Notes: generated by a model not told the origin, from the letters alone. Numbered from the stretch's first letter, positions 52,838 to 62,383 are shown. The stretch is DNA of 64,000 nt from Deferribacteres bacterium (GCA_020633675.1 JACKDE010000002.1:868001-932000); one strand, 5' to 3'. Translations and numbers: made by a program.

Positions 52838-53611
52838 ATGAGCCAAAAAGCATCCAAAATTATGATTGAGGCGGAAGGGCTGAGCAAATACTATGGCCCG
52901 TTCGTCGCGATCAAGGATATTTCCTTCTCGATCCCGCAGGGCCAGATCGTCGCGTTTCTCGGCCCGAACGGCGCAGGAAAATCCACCACCATGAAAATTC
53001 TCACCGGCTATCTCGCGCCCAGCGAAGGCCACGCCAAAATCGCCGGCCTGGATGTGCGTACCGAGCGTTTGGAAGTCGCCAAAAAGCTCGGCTATCTGCC
53101 GGAAAATGGCCCGCTCTACCAGGAAATGACGCCCATGGAATTGCTGGAATTTTTTGGAGAAGCGCGCGGGATCGCCCAAAATGGCGAACTGCGCAAGCAA
53201 ATCGATCGTGTCATCGAGCAATGTGCACTGCAAGAAGTAGTCGAAAAACCAATCGATAAATTGTCGAAGGGATTTCGCCAACGTGTCGGCCTGGCACAGG
53301 CGCTGCTGCACGATCCTGAAGTGCTGATCATGGATGAGCCGACCGCCGGCCTCGATCCCAATCAGATCCGCGAATTCCGTAAAAATATCAAAGAGCTGGG
53401 GCGCACTAAAACGATTTTGCTGTCAACGCATATTTTGCAGGAAGTCAATGCGGTTGCCGACAGGGTGATTTTTGTCAACGAAGGCAAACTGGTTTTTGAC
53501 GGCACACCGGATGAACTCAAGAAAGATGGCTCGCTGGAAGAGCCTTTTTATAAATTGACGAATTACGGCCGCACCGCTTCGCCGTCCGAAAAAGAGGAGG
53601 TGTCCGAATGA
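52838..53611 (+). CDS. gldA: ABC transporter ATPase, GldA-like
   Basis: 257 residues. Walker A GPNGAGKST (residues 42-50), the signature LSKGFRQRVGLAQALL, and Walker B VLIMDEPTAGLD. The N-terminus IEAEGLSKYYGPFVAIKDIS and the PENGPLYQEMTPMELLEFF stretch are typical of GldA and of the NatA/CcmA-like ABC-2 ATPases. GAGGAAGGTGGC precedes ATG. It overlaps the permease fusion by 4 bp (ATGA). In Bacteroidota GldA works with GldF and GldG in an ABC complex needed for gliding; the wider family occurs in non-gliders, so motility should not be assumed. Confidence 0.88.
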   Translation: MSQKASKIMIEAEGLSKYYGPFVAIKDISFSIPQGQIVAFLGPNGAGKSTTMKILTGYLAPSEGHAKIAGLDVRTERLEVAKKLGYLPENGPLYQEMTPMELLEFFGEARGIAQNGELRKQIDRVIEQCALQEVVEKPIDKLSKGFRQRVGLAQALLHDPEVLIMDEPTAGLDPNQIREFRKNIKELGRTKTILLSTHILQEVNAVADRVIFVNEGKLVFDGTPDELKKDGSLEEPFYKLTNYGRTASPSEKEEVSE

Positions 53612-56274
53612 AACTGAACTTTCAAGTCATCATGGCCCTGGTGAAGCGCGATTTGCGTATGTACTTCACCAATCCCACCGGCTATGTTTTTATTACCTTG
53701 TTTATTCTTCTGAGCGCAGGCGCTGCCTTCTGGCAGGAGCGCTTTTTTCTCAACAATCTCGCCAATCTCGATCAGCTCAATAGCTGGTTCCCGTATTTGT
53801 TGCTGTTTTTCGTACCGGCGCTAACGATGGGCGTGTGGTCGACGGAAAACAAGCAGGGAACCGATGAATTGCTGTTCACCTTGCCGGCTACCGATCTCGA
53901 AGTCGTGCTCGGCAAGTATTTCGCCACCCTTGGCATTTACACTGCCGCGTTGATTCTGTCGGTGAGCCACGTGTTTGTGCTGATTTTTCTTGGCAGTCCG
54001 GATCTCGGCCTGATGTTCGGCAATTATTTTGGCTACTGGCTGAGTGGCGCTGCCCTGATTACTGTTGGTATGCTGGCCTCATTATTGACGCCCAATATCA
54101 CCATCGCCTTTATTCTGGGCGCGCTGTTCTGCTCGTTTTTCGTGTTCATCGACACGATTGGCGGCGTCTTCGGCAGTGGCGTTCGTGATTTTGTGGCGCC
54201 GCTCGGCATCGAAGGCCACTTCGGCGATTTTGCCCGCGGCGTGATCAGCTTTTCCGGCTTGCTGTACTTTATTTCGCTTGCCGGATTTATGGTTTATTTG
54301 AATGTGCTTTTGGTGGGTCGTCGTCACTGGCCTCTGGAAGCGGATGGCTACCGCATGTGGATGCATCATCTCGTGCGTGGCGTCGCGCTGGTGATTGTGT
54401 TGATCAGTTTCAATGCGATTCTCAGCCGTGCCAGCCTGCGAGTCGATGTCACCGCTGAGCAATTGCACTCCCTTTCCAGCGAAACGGAAAACTTGCTCGA
54501 TGAGCTACCGGATGATCGTACAGTTTTCATTCAAGCTTACCTGAGCAAGGATGTACCGCAGCAATTTGTGCAAACGCGGCAAAACCTGATCGGCTTTTTG
54601 AAGGAAATCGATGCCACGGCAGGCAAAAAAGTCGAAGTCGCCATTTACGATACCGAACCGTTTAGTGAAGAAGCACGTGAAGCGCGCGAGAAGTTCGGCA
54701 TCACGCCGATTGAAGCACCCGATCCGGGTAGCGCACGCCAAAGCATTTCGCAGGTATTTATGGGCGTTGCCTTCACCAGCGGCGCTTCGGAACAGGTCAT
54801 TCCGTTTTTTGACCGCGGCCTGCCAACCGAATACGAATTGACCCGCAGTATTCGCGTAGTCGCCGGCGCCGAGCGCAAAAAAATCGGCGTAGTCACCACT
54901 GCTGCCAAGGTGTTTGGCGGCTTCGATTTCAACAGCTTCAACAGCGCGCCGGAATGGCAGGTGGTGCAGGAGCTGAAAAAACAATACGATGTGGTGCAAA
55001 TTTCCGCAGCCAGTCCCATCACCGAAGATGTTGACGGCCTGATGGTGCCATTGCCGTCGTCGATGCCGCAAGAGGAGATGGATAATCTACGCGCTTACAT
55101 CGAAACCGGCGTGCCCACATTGATTATCGACGATCCGCTGCCGGTGGTAAACATCTCGCTGGCGCCGGTGGAACGTTCCGGCTCCGATCGCAATCCGTTT
55201 ATGCAAAACCAAGGCCCGCCGCCCAAGCCAAAAGGGGATATTCAGGGATTCATTAGCGAGCTCGGTTTCAACTGGAATATCCGCCAGATTGTATGGGATA
55301 GCTATAATCCCCATCCGGAGATTGCCAGTGTGCAGCCGGAAATCATTTTTGTTGGCGAAGGCAATGAAAATCCCGGCGCCTTCAACCAGGAAAATGTCGC
55401 CAGCGCCGGTTTGCAGGAGTTGGTTTTGCTTTTCCCGGGTAACGTGCAAAAGGCCCTCGGCTCATCGTTGGAATATACACCGTTGCTGCAGTCCGGAGCG
55501 ACTTCCGGCACCGTACAGTATGAGCAATTGGTGCAACGCAGCTTTTTCGGGACCCAATTGGTCAGTCGCGGCATCCGCCGTTTTCCAAGCGGTCAGGAAC
55601 ACACTTTCGCTGCCCAGAGCAAAGGCACGATTGCCGGTGCGGACTCAACGGCAATGGCTAAAAATATCAACGTGGTGTTTATCAGCGATCTCGATTTCAT
55701 TTCAGAACAGTTTTTTGAAATCCGCAAACGCGGTTTGGAAAACTTGAACTTCGACAATGTCACCTTTTTCCTGAACTGCATGGATATGCTGGTCGGCGAC
55801 GAATCCTTCGTGGAGCTTCGCAAACGCCGGGTCAGACACCGCACTCTGACCACGGTTGAAAGCCAGATTCAGAAATACATCGAAAAACGTGCTGAAGATG
55901 AACGGAGTGCAGAATCCGAAGCCCAGTTGGCGCTGACGGAAGCCCAAAATCGCCTGAATCAGGTGGTGGCTGAAATCCAAAACCGTACGGATCTGGATGA
56001 GCAAACCAAGTCGATTATGGCGCGCAACCGTCAGGAAGTGGAGAACCGCAAATTCGAAGCGCAAAAAGCACGCATCGAAGCAGAAAAGGAAGCGCAGATT
56101 GCCGCGAGCAAGGAAAATATGGAAGCGCAGATCCGCAACATTCAAAGCGGTATCAAAACCTTTGCCGTTTTGCTGCCACCGATTCCGGTTTTCGTGATCG
56201 GTGTGATGATTTTTGTGCGTCGCCAACGCCGCGAGCGCGAAGGCGAAGCTGCGGCGCGCAGATTGCGGAGTTAG
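53608..56274 (+). CDS. ABC-2 permease fused to GldG-like auxiliary domain (GldF-GldG fusion)
   Basis: 888 residues. Residues about 1-260 are an ABC-2 permease with six TM helices (VKRDLRMYFTNPTGYVFITL at the start, WSTENKQGTDELLFTLPATD typical of GldF). A TM helix near 255-275 leads into a GldG/ABC_transp_aux domain (VDVTAEQLHSLSSETENLLD, then the AYLSKDVPQQF and TRQNLIGFLKEIDA motifs). A heptad-rich coiled coil (about residues 765-855) and a final TM helix (VLLPPIPVFVIGVMIFV) end the protein. In Bacteroidota gldF and gldG are usually separate genes. The gene pairs with gldA and the DUF4340 gene. Confidence 0.87.
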   Translation: MKLNFQVIMALVKRDLRMYFTNPTGYVFITLFILLSAGAAFWQERFFLNNLANLDQLNSWFPYLLLFFVPALTMGVWSTENKQGTDELLFTLPATDLEVVLGKYFATLGIYTAALILSVSHVFVLIFLGSPDLGLMFGNYFGYWLSGAALITVGMLASLLTPNITIAFILGALFCSFFVFIDTIGGVFGSGVRDFVAPLGIEGHFGDFARGVISFSGLLYFISLAGFMVYLNVLLVGRRHWPLEADGYRMWMHHLVRGVALVIVLISFNAILSRASLRVDVTAEQLHSLSSETENLLDELPDDRTVFIQAYLSKDVPQQFVQTRQNLIGFLKEIDATAGKKVEVAIYDTEPFSEEAREAREKFGITPIEAPDPGSARQSISQVFMGVAFTSGASEQVIPFFDRGLPTEYELTRSIRVVAGAERKKIGVVTTAAKVFGGFDFNSFNSAPEWQVVQELKKQYDVVQISAASPITEDVDGLMVPLPSSMPQEEMDNLRAYIETGVPTLIIDDPLPVVNISLAPVERSGSDRNPFMQNQGPPPKPKGDIQGFISELGFNWNIRQIVWDSYNPHPEIASVQPEIIFVGEGNENPGAFNQENVASAGLQELVLLFPGNVQKALGSSLEYTPLLQSGATSGTVQYEQLVQRSFFGTQLVSRGIRRFPSGQEHTFAAQSKGTIAGADSTAMAKNINVVFISDLDFISEQFFEIRKRGLENLNFDNVTFFLNCMDMLVGDESFVELRKRRVRHRTLTTVESQIQKYIEKRAEDERSAESEAQLALTEAQNRLNQVVAEIQNRTDLDEQTKSIMARNRQEVENRKFEAQKARIEAEKEAQIAASKENMEAQIRNIQSGIKTFAVLLPPIPVFVIGVMIFVRRQRREREGEAAARRLRS

Positions 56275-56279
56275 GCAGA

Positions 56280-56478
56280 AGGCTGTTAGCTGTTTAGGCT
56301 GAAGGTGTTTAGCTCGATGGCAGTCCGAAAATATACGACACGTCATTCCCGCGAACGCGGGAATCTATGAAAAACAGCACCTTATGGATTCCCACCCTTG
56401 TGGGAATGACATAAAAATAAATGCTTAGCTCGCTGCCGAGTTCAACCTGGGAGCGAGCGAGGGAACGCCTAACAGCCT
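56280..56478. repeat. Nested inverted-repeat element in the gldFG-DUF4340 gap
   Basis: Outer arms AGGCTGTTAG (56280-56289) and CTAACAGCCT (56469-56478) are exact. An inner 69-bp element (56342-56410) is bounded by GTCATTCCC and GGGAATGAC and contains two hairpins: ATTCCCGCG-AA-CGCGGGAAT (56345-56364) and ATTCCCAC-CCTT-GTGGGAAT (56388-56407). It looks like one intergenic repeat inserted in another. It nearly fills the 266-bp gap inside the operon. Confidence 0.8.
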
Positions 56479-56540
56479 ATTCACCTGATTGTTTTATTTC
56501 AATTTGTGCAATAAAAATGGGCCATGAAGGAGCATAAAAT

Positions 56541-57959
56541 ATGGATTTTAAAAATCTGAACGAAATGCAAAAAACCATGCTGTTTGGCGGTGTGGCGGTT
56601 GTGCTGGCGCTGCTGGCTTTTGTGACTGCGCCAAGCCCGGTCAAGCCGGATGCTTTTCTCGATCAGGGCGAAGTGTTTTTCCCCGATTTTGAGGATCCGA
56701 ATTCGGCGGCAACTCTGGAGGTGTTTGCCTTTAATGAAGAAACCGGCGAACCGGTGCCGTTCAAAGTAACCAATGAAAATGGCAAATGGACGATTCCGTC
56801 CCACCATGATTATCCAGCGGATGGCAAAGACCGCTTGGCGCAAACCGCGGCTTCGATCATCCAGTTGAAGAAAGATGATTTCCGATCCGACAATATCAGC
56901 GATCACGAAGCGTGTGGCGTCATCGATCCACTCGACGAGTCGGTCGTCACCGAAGGTGGCCGCGGCAAACGCGTGACCATCAAAGGCCAGAATGGCCAGG
57001 TACTCGCTGATATCATTATCGGCAAAAAAGTTGAAGGCCGCGAAGGCTTGCGCTTTGTTCGGCTGCCGGATCAGAAACGCATTTATGTTTCGAAAGCCGA
57101 TGTCGAGATTTCGACCAAATTTAGCGATTGGATCGAAACCGACCTGATGAAAGTTGAAAAAGACAACATCAAGGAGGTGGTACTGAGAGACTACTCCATC
57201 AATGAGCGTACCCTGCGAGTCGACAACCGCGATGTCGTCAGGCTCGAAAAAGATGGCTCGGATTGGAGCACTGACCGCATTCCGGCCGGTCAGGAACTCG
57301 ATAACACCAAAGTCACTTCCTTGCTGACAGGCATCGACGAACTCAAAATTGTTGGCGTGCGTCCCAAGCCGGAAGGGCTGATGACGAGCCTGGATAAAGC
57401 GAAGCGTGGCGAAGATTTGACCCAGGCTGACGCGGTAAAGCTGCAAAGTTTGCAGAGCCAGGGATTCTATCTGGCGCGCAATGGCTCCAACCTGGAAATG
57501 CTCTCGAATGAAGGTGAATTGAGCGCGTTGACAAGTGAGGGGGTACGCTATACCATTCGTTTTGGCGAAATCGTGTACGGCAGTGGCCTGGCGGTGTCAG
57601 CGGGTGCTGAGTCTGAAACCGAGACAGAAAAAACGGACTCCGATGGCCCGGGCGAAAATCGCTATTTATTCATCACAGCAGATTTTGTGGCAAGTGAGTT
57701 CCCAGAACCGAAACAGCCAGGCAGTACTGAATTTCTGACCAAAGCCGATAGCGTGTTGACAGATGCGGATCGTGAAAACAAGCGGCTGTACAGCGCCCAT
57801 GAAGAGTGGAAACGCAAGGTGGGGAAAGCACAGAGTTTGGCGCAAGACCTGAATGCACGCTTTGCAGATTGGTATTACGTGATCGCCTCCGACAGCTATG
57901 ACAAGATTCATCTCAACCGTTCGGATTTGCTGAAGAAAAAAGAGGATGAAAAGAGTTGA
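56541..57959 (+). CDS. DUF4340-domain protein of the GldFG operon
   Basis: 472 residues. A single N-terminal TM segment (MLFGGVAVVLALLAFVT, residues 13-29) anchors an extracytoplasmic region. The repeated DUF4340 pattern is seen: PFKVTNENGKWTIPSHHDYP, then VTIKGQNGQVLADIIIGKK, VRLPDQKRIYVSKADVEIST and VVLRDYSINERTLRV. The family habitually follows GldG-type genes. It is probably a periplasmic or membrane-bound partner of the ABC complex, of unknown function. A strong terminator follows at 57983. Confidence 0.85.
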   Translation: MDFKNLNEMQKTMLFGGVAVVLALLAFVTAPSPVKPDAFLDQGEVFFPDFEDPNSAATLEVFAFNEETGEPVPFKVTNENGKWTIPSHHDYPADGKDRLAQTAASIIQLKKDDFRSDNISDHEACGVIDPLDESVVTEGGRGKRVTIKGQNGQVLADIIIGKKVEGREGLRFVRLPDQKRIYVSKADVEISTKFSDWIETDLMKVEKDNIKEVVLRDYSINERTLRVDNRDVVRLEKDGSDWSTDRIPAGQELDNTKVTSLLTGIDELKIVGVRPKPEGLMTSLDKAKRGEDLTQADAVKLQSLQSQGFYLARNGSNLEMLSNEGELSALTSEGVRYTIRFGEIVYGSGLAVSAGAESETETEKTDSDGPGENRYLFITADFVASEFPEPKQPGSTEFLTKADSVLTDADRENKRLYSAHEEWKRKVGKAQSLAQDLNARFADWYYVIASDSYDKIHLNRSDLLKKKEDEKS

Positions 57960-57982
57960 TTGCTGAATAAATTTGCATATTT

Positions 57983-58021
57983 AAAAGCCCCGATTGGACG
58001 AGCCTGATCGGGGCTTTTTTT
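57983..58021 (+). terminator. Rho-independent terminator after the DUF4340 gene
   Basis: AAGCCCCGAT pairs perfectly with ATCGGGGCTT around an 11-base loop and is followed by a run of T. It lies 25 bases after the stop and closes the gldA-gldFG-DUF4340 operon. Confidence 0.9.
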
Positions 58022-58060
58022 ATACAAGTCAAAGGAGTTTTATATATTATTATAATTTTA

Positions 58061-58088
58061 TTGCAAAATTTTTATAAAACTGTATTTT
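58061..58088 (+). promoter_or_regulatory. Candidate promoter of the SnoaL-like gene
   Basis: TTGCAA (58061-58066) and TATTTT (58083-58088) with 16-bp spacing, about 60 bases before the ATG at 58151, just after the terminator of the preceding operon. Confidence 0.3.
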
Positions 58089-58150
58089 GTGTCGAGCCTG
58101 GGTTTAAGTGTGAACCAGGTGATCAATTAACCTTTTGATGGAGAATTGAA

Positions 58151-58693
58151 ATGACTTTCAAAACAAAAGTCACTACAAGTCTATTGGCTGTGTTTGCTGC
58201 ATCCGCGTTGTTGGCATTTGCCCGCCCAACCGAAGACAGCGCCGCGGAAAAAAAGAACCTGGCTATGAATAAAAAGTTTTACCAGGAAGTTTTTAATAAA
58301 GGGAACGTCGCAATTATTGATGAATTGCTCGCGGATCATTTTGTCGAGCATGAAGAAATGCCGGGGCTGGCGAAAGGCAAAGAGGGCGTGAAGCAGTTTT
58401 TCAGCATGTTCCGCAACGCTTTCCCGGATTTGCAGGCAAATGTCGAAATGATGTTTGCAAAGGATGACAAAGTTGTGACCTACTTCGTGATGACCGGAAC
58501 ACATAAAGGTGAGTTCATGGGGATGGCCGCCACCGGCAAGTCGATCAGTATAAAAGGGATCGACATTATTCGCTTTGAAAATGGCAAGGCTGTCGAGCAC
58601 TGGGGTCTAACCGATTCCGCGGCTATGATGCAGCAGCTCGGCATGATGGAAATGGAAGAAGAACACGAAGATCATGGTAATGGCAATCATTGA
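58151..58693 (+). CDS. Secreted SnoaL-like polyketide-cyclase-family protein
   Basis: 180 residues. A signal peptide (KVTTSLLAVFAASALLAFA) precedes a SnoaL-like NTF2 fold: KKFYQEVFNKGNVAIIDELL, DHFVEHEEMPGLAKGKEGVK, MFRNAFPDLQANVEMMFAKD and GIDIIRFENGKAVEHWGLTD. The tail is rich in Met, Glu and His and could bind metal. Stand-alone SnoaL proteins of this ester-cyclase group have mostly unknown substrates. It has its own terminator at 58710 and is monocistronic. Confidence 0.85.
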   Translation: MTFKTKVTTSLLAVFAASALLAFARPTEDSAAEKKNLAMNKKFYQEVFNKGNVAIIDELLADHFVEHEEMPGLAKGKEGVKQFFSMFRNAFPDLQANVEMMFAKDDKVVTYFVMTGTHKGEFMGMAATGKSISIKGIDIIRFENGKAVEHWGLTDSAAMMQQLGMMEMEEEHEDHGNGNH

Positions 58694-58709
58694 GGCGCAA
58701 AAGCTGATC

Positions 58710-58742
58710 AAGCCTCCTGCGCAAGCACGGGAGGCTTTTTTA
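58710..58742 (+). terminator. Rho-independent terminator after the SnoaL-like gene
   Basis: AAGCCTCC and GGAGGCTT form an 8-bp stem around a short loop, followed by TTTTT. It lies 17 bases after the stop. Facing the minus-strand oxidoreductase end, it may serve mainly the + strand. Confidence 0.88.
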
Positions 58743-58793
58743 TGGAAGATTTATTTTCAAAACCGGCAGAGTTATCGACAAAATCAAATGGCT

Positions 58794-60797
58794 TTATACT
58801 GACTTTTCCACTTCCACTCGGGCGTCGTTGAAGCATGCGCCGCCAGCCACTTCATTGACCGTCGCAGGGCAGAGAGCGGTTGATACGCGCTGGTTTAGAG
58901 CGGACTTCATCCACGCGCCTTTGGGCATGGAAATCACGCCATCTCGGATTTTGTCGCTGACCTGCACACGGCAAATCACTTCACCGAGATTGTTGTACAC
59001 ACGGATGCGATCACCCGAGGCAATCCCACGCGCAGCGGCATCGGATGGATGGATTAATGCTGACAGCTCGGGATAATTGAATTCGCCGAGGGTACTCGAA
59101 ATCATTTTATTGTTTGCCGGACTGATCATCGCCAATGGATATTTTTCATCTTCGAGAAGCTGGTAATGGTAAGGATGCGGCCCCAGGCATTCCGGTGCCA
59201 GGTTGATTTTGCCGTCATCGGTACGCGGCCACACCGTGCCGAATTGGATGGCTGTTGTGCCCTTAAAGTTTATCCTCTGCGAACGGCCGACTTTCAAAAG
59301 CTCGGCATTGCCGTTTGCGCCATTCACATCGAGGGCGTGAATGGCTTTTTGCAGATACTGCTCGGAATCACCGGCAAAAATATCGTCGTGCATACCCATT
59401 GCGCGCGCCAGTTCGGCAAACACTTCTTCGTTCGGTCGCGCCTCGCCACAACGACCGATCACCGGCTGAATGCCGCCAACCACATAGCTGCCATAGCCTT
59501 TGCGCAACTCATATTGTTCCAAAAAAGTGACGGCAGGTAGCAGGATGTCCGCATACTTTGCCGTGTCTGTCATCATCTGCTCAAACACCACTGTAAACAA
59601 ATCTTCACGCGCCAGTCCCGCCAAAACTTTGTTTTGCTCCGGCACCGTGACGGCCGGATTGCAATTGTAGACAAACAGCGCTTTGATGGGGGGAACCATT
59701 TCGTCGGTTAATGCCTCGCCAAGTTGTGTCATATTGATTTGCCGGGAAGGCCACTCGAGCGGCCCGAATATTTTTTGTGTGTCCATCTTGACTGCGCCGC
59801 TGTTGCTCATGGTGTAGCCGCCACCGCGCACGCCGAATTTGCCCATCAAGGCTGGCAATGCCAAAATAGCTGCCAGCGCCTGACCGCCGTTGCGGTTGCG
59901 TTCGGTTCCCCAGCCAACACGAATCACGGCCGGATAAGCCTCCGCATAAATATTCGCCAGTTGCAAAATGGCATTTTCGGAAATACGTGCTTCTTTTGCG
60001 GCGCGCTCAACCGGCCACAGCGTTGCTGCTTCCAGCAATGGCTCGACCTGAATGGCATGTTCGCGCAGGAAATGGATGTCGAGCTGATCGTTTTCATGCC
60101 AAAGCTTAATCAACGCCAGCGCGACGACCAAATCGGTGCCGGAGTATATCGGAATATGCAGGTCCGCCTCGTGCGCAGAAAAGGTGCGGGTCGGATCGAT
60201 GACAACCAGAAAAGCACCTTGCTTTTTGGCCTCTTTGAGATAGGGCGCAAGATGGATGTTCGACGCTTTCGGATTGGCGCCCCAGATGACGATACATTTC
60301 GCGGCCGGATAATCTTCAAAAGCGACGCCAGGCATCTTGCCGTACAAGCCCATCGCAGCCGCAGTGGATGGCGCCGCGCAAATGGTTTTTGCCAGCCTCG
60401 ACGCGCCGAGCTTGGCGAAATAGTAGTCATCGATAAATTCATCGCCGAGCACGCCATTGGAGCCGCCGTAATGGTATGGCAGAATGGCCTCGCCACCCCA
60501 TTCAGTCCGAACTTGCTGAAATTTTTCCGTAATGGTGGCAATCGCCTGGTCCCAACTGATGCGCTCGAATGTGCCCGTGCCTTTCGGGCCGGTACGCTTC
60601 ATCGGGTAGAGCAGGCGTTCCGGGTGGTAGAGTCGCTGATCGTAGCGCGCGACCTTTGTACAGATGATCCCGCGTGTGTCCGGGTGGTCGGTACCGCCAG
60701 CGATGCGCGTGACTTTTCCGTCATCAACGGTAATCTCCAGCGCGCAGGTGTCCGGGCAATCCATGATGCAAGATGTGTGATGGGTGGTGGGGGGCAT
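58794..60797 (-). CDS. Molybdopterin-dependent oxidoreductase (DMSO-reductase family, cytoplasmic)
   Basis: 667 residues. Near the N-terminus, Cys10-x3-Cys14-x3-Cys18-x27-Cys46 binds a 4Fe-4S cluster. YGGSNGVLGDEFIDDYYFAK, AKCIVIWGANPKASNIHLAP, VIDPTRTFSAHEADLHIPI and the C-terminal dinucleotide-binding part (MISPANNKMISSTLGEFNY, then RGIASGDRIRVYNNLGEVIC) follow the family. No signal peptide or Tat motif is seen, so it is probably cytoplasmic. No electron-transfer or membrane subunit gene adjoins. Substrate unknown. Confidence 0.9.
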   Translation of the reverse strand: MPPTTHHTSCIMDCPDTCALEITVDDGKVTRIAGGTDHPDTRGIICTKVARYDQRLYHPERLLYPMKRTGPKGTGTFERISWDQAIATITEKFQQVRTEWGGEAILPYHYGGSNGVLGDEFIDDYYFAKLGASRLAKTICAAPSTAAAMGLYGKMPGVAFEDYPAAKCIVIWGANPKASNIHLAPYLKEAKKQGAFLVVIDPTRTFSAHEADLHIPIYSGTDLVVALALIKLWHENDQLDIHFLREHAIQVEPLLEAATLWPVERAAKEARISENAILQLANIYAEAYPAVIRVGWGTERNRNGGQALAAILALPALMGKFGVRGGGYTMSNSGAVKMDTQKIFGPLEWPSRQINMTQLGEALTDEMVPPIKALFVYNCNPAVTVPEQNKVLAGLAREDLFTVVFEQMMTDTAKYADILLPAVTFLEQYELRKGYGSYVVGGIQPVIGRCGEARPNEEVFAELARAMGMHDDIFAGDSEQYLQKAIHALDVNGANGNAELLKVGRSQRINFKGTTAIQFGTVWPRTDDGKINLAPECLGPHPYHYQLLEDEKYPLAMISPANNKMISSTLGEFNYPELSALIHPSDAAARGIASGDRIRVYNNLGEVICRVQVSDKIRDGVISMPKGAWMKSALNQRVSTALCPATVNEVAGGACFNDARVEVEKSV

Positions 60798-61061
60798 GGG
60801 GGCTCCTATTTTTGCTCAAAATAACGTGAGTTCGGTAAAAGAAAATCTTTGCCGTATCAATACTGTTAAATTTTCTGATATTACTTCTTCGTTTGCAAAA
60901 TGTCAAGCAGGAAGCATTGAAGACTCGGCTCATGCTGAAGCCCGTCAAAAAAGGCTTGCTGGTGAGATAAAAAACAACTACCCTGCGAAAAAGTTTTCCA
61001 AACAGTCAAACCTTCCAGCTCCTGCAGAAAACATCACCCTATCTTTCAGGAGGCCCAAACC

Positions 61062-62372
61062 ATGCGTTATAATCGCAGACAATTTTTAGGTACTATCGGC
61101 AAAAGCACCGGTTCATTGGCTTTTGCCGGCGCAGCACTCAATCTGAACGCCTTCCCCAAACTGATGCATCTTGCCAATGCGGCGAATGGCCGCACTCCGC
61201 TGGATATTGCTCAGGATGAATCGTACTGGTTCGAAGTGCAGAAAGCCTTTACCGTCGACCGCAGCCTGATCAATTTCAACAACGGTGGCGTGAGTCCGGC
61301 GCCGGATTACGTGCAGGAAGCCATGAAGCGCTATCTCGACTACTCCAACACCGCGCCCACCCACGCGATGTGGGCTGTCATCGAGCCACAGATCGAGGGT
61401 GTGCGCAAACGTCTGGCCCGCGCATTTGGGTGCTCACCGGATGAAATGGCCATCACCCGCAATGCTTCGGAAGGCTTGCAGATTTGCCAGCTGGGATTTG
61501 ACCTCGAACCAGGTGATGAAGTACTGACCACCACCCAGGATTACGGTCGCATGATCACCACCTGGAAGCAGCGCGAACGCCGTGACAAAATCGTGCTCAA
61601 ACAGTTCAAAATTCCGGTTCCGGCAGAAAATGACGATGAAATCGTGCGGCTGTTCGAGCAGAACATCACCTCAAAAACCCGCCTTATTCTGATGTGTCAC
61701 ATGATCAATCTCACTGGCCAAATTTTGCCGGTCAAGAAAGTGGTGCAGATGGCGCGCAAAAAGGGCATTCCCGTGATCATCGATGGCGCGCATGCCTTTG
61801 CGCACTTTGATTTTACCCATGCCGACCTCGATTGTGATTACTATGCCACCAGCCTGCACAAATGGCTGTTTGCGCCGCACGGCACCGGCATGCTGTATGT
61901 TCGCAAAGATAAAATTGTTGGCCTGTGGCCGATGATGGCAGCACCTGATCGCATGGATGACAATATTCGCAAGTTCGAAGAAATCGGCACGCACCCGGCT
62001 GCCAACCACAATGCCATCGCTGAGGCGCTGACCTTTTATGAAGGCATCGGACCGAAAAACAAGACCGCGCGTTTGGTCTACTTGCGCGACCGTTGGGCCA
62101 ACCGGCTGTTGCAACATGATCGCGTACGTTTGCATACCAGTCAGCAGCCCGGACGTGCCTGTGGCATCGCTAACGTTCAGGTTGAAGGAATTGATTCTGC
62201 GGAATTGCGCGACTGGCTGTGGAACAAGTATCGCATCATCGTGGTGGCGATCAAGCATGCCGAGTTTGAGGGCCTGCGTATTTCACCAAGCGTGTACACC
62301 ACGCTGGAAGAGATCGACCGATTCTGTGAAGCGATGGAAGTGGCAGTGAAAGATGGGATTAAATCTGCCTGA
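61062..62372 (+). CDS. Class V aminotransferase-fold PLP enzyme with Tat-type signal
   Basis: 436 residues. The N-terminus RYNRRQFLGTIGKSTGSLAF has a twin-arginine motif (RRQFLG) and hydrophobic region, suggesting Tat export of the folded enzyme. The body is a class V aminotransferase fold: FNNGGVSPAPDYVQEAMKRY, ITRNASEGLQICQLGFDLEP, VIIDGAHAFAHFDFTHADLD with Asp241, and YYATSLHKWLFAPHGTGML with the PLP lysine Lys267. Closest in plan to isopenicillin-N-epimerase-like proteins. GGAGG precedes ATG 61062. The reaction is unknown. Confidence 0.88.
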   Translation: MRYNRRQFLGTIGKSTGSLAFAGAALNLNAFPKLMHLANAANGRTPLDIAQDESYWFEVQKAFTVDRSLINFNNGGVSPAPDYVQEAMKRYLDYSNTAPTHAMWAVIEPQIEGVRKRLARAFGCSPDEMAITRNASEGLQICQLGFDLEPGDEVLTTTQDYGRMITTWKQRERRDKIVLKQFKIPVPAENDDEIVRLFEQNITSKTRLILMCHMINLTGQILPVKKVVQMARKKGIPVIIDGAHAFAHFDFTHADLDCDYYATSLHKWLFAPHGTGMLYVRKDKIVGLWPMMAAPDRMDDNIRKFEEIGTHPAANHNAIAEALTFYEGIGPKNKTARLVYLRDRWANRLLQHDRVRLHTSQQPGRACGIANVQVEGIDSAELRDWLWNKYRIIVVAIKHAEFEGLRISPSVYTTLEEIDRFCEAMEVAVKDGIKSA

Positions 62373-62383
62373 AAGGGCATCAT

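Noticed and set aside
59724..60824. Plus-strand open frame (366 codons) opposite the molybdopterin oxidoreductase
   Set aside because: Overlaps a gene with clear Fe-S and cofactor motifs; its own translation has no recognisable features.
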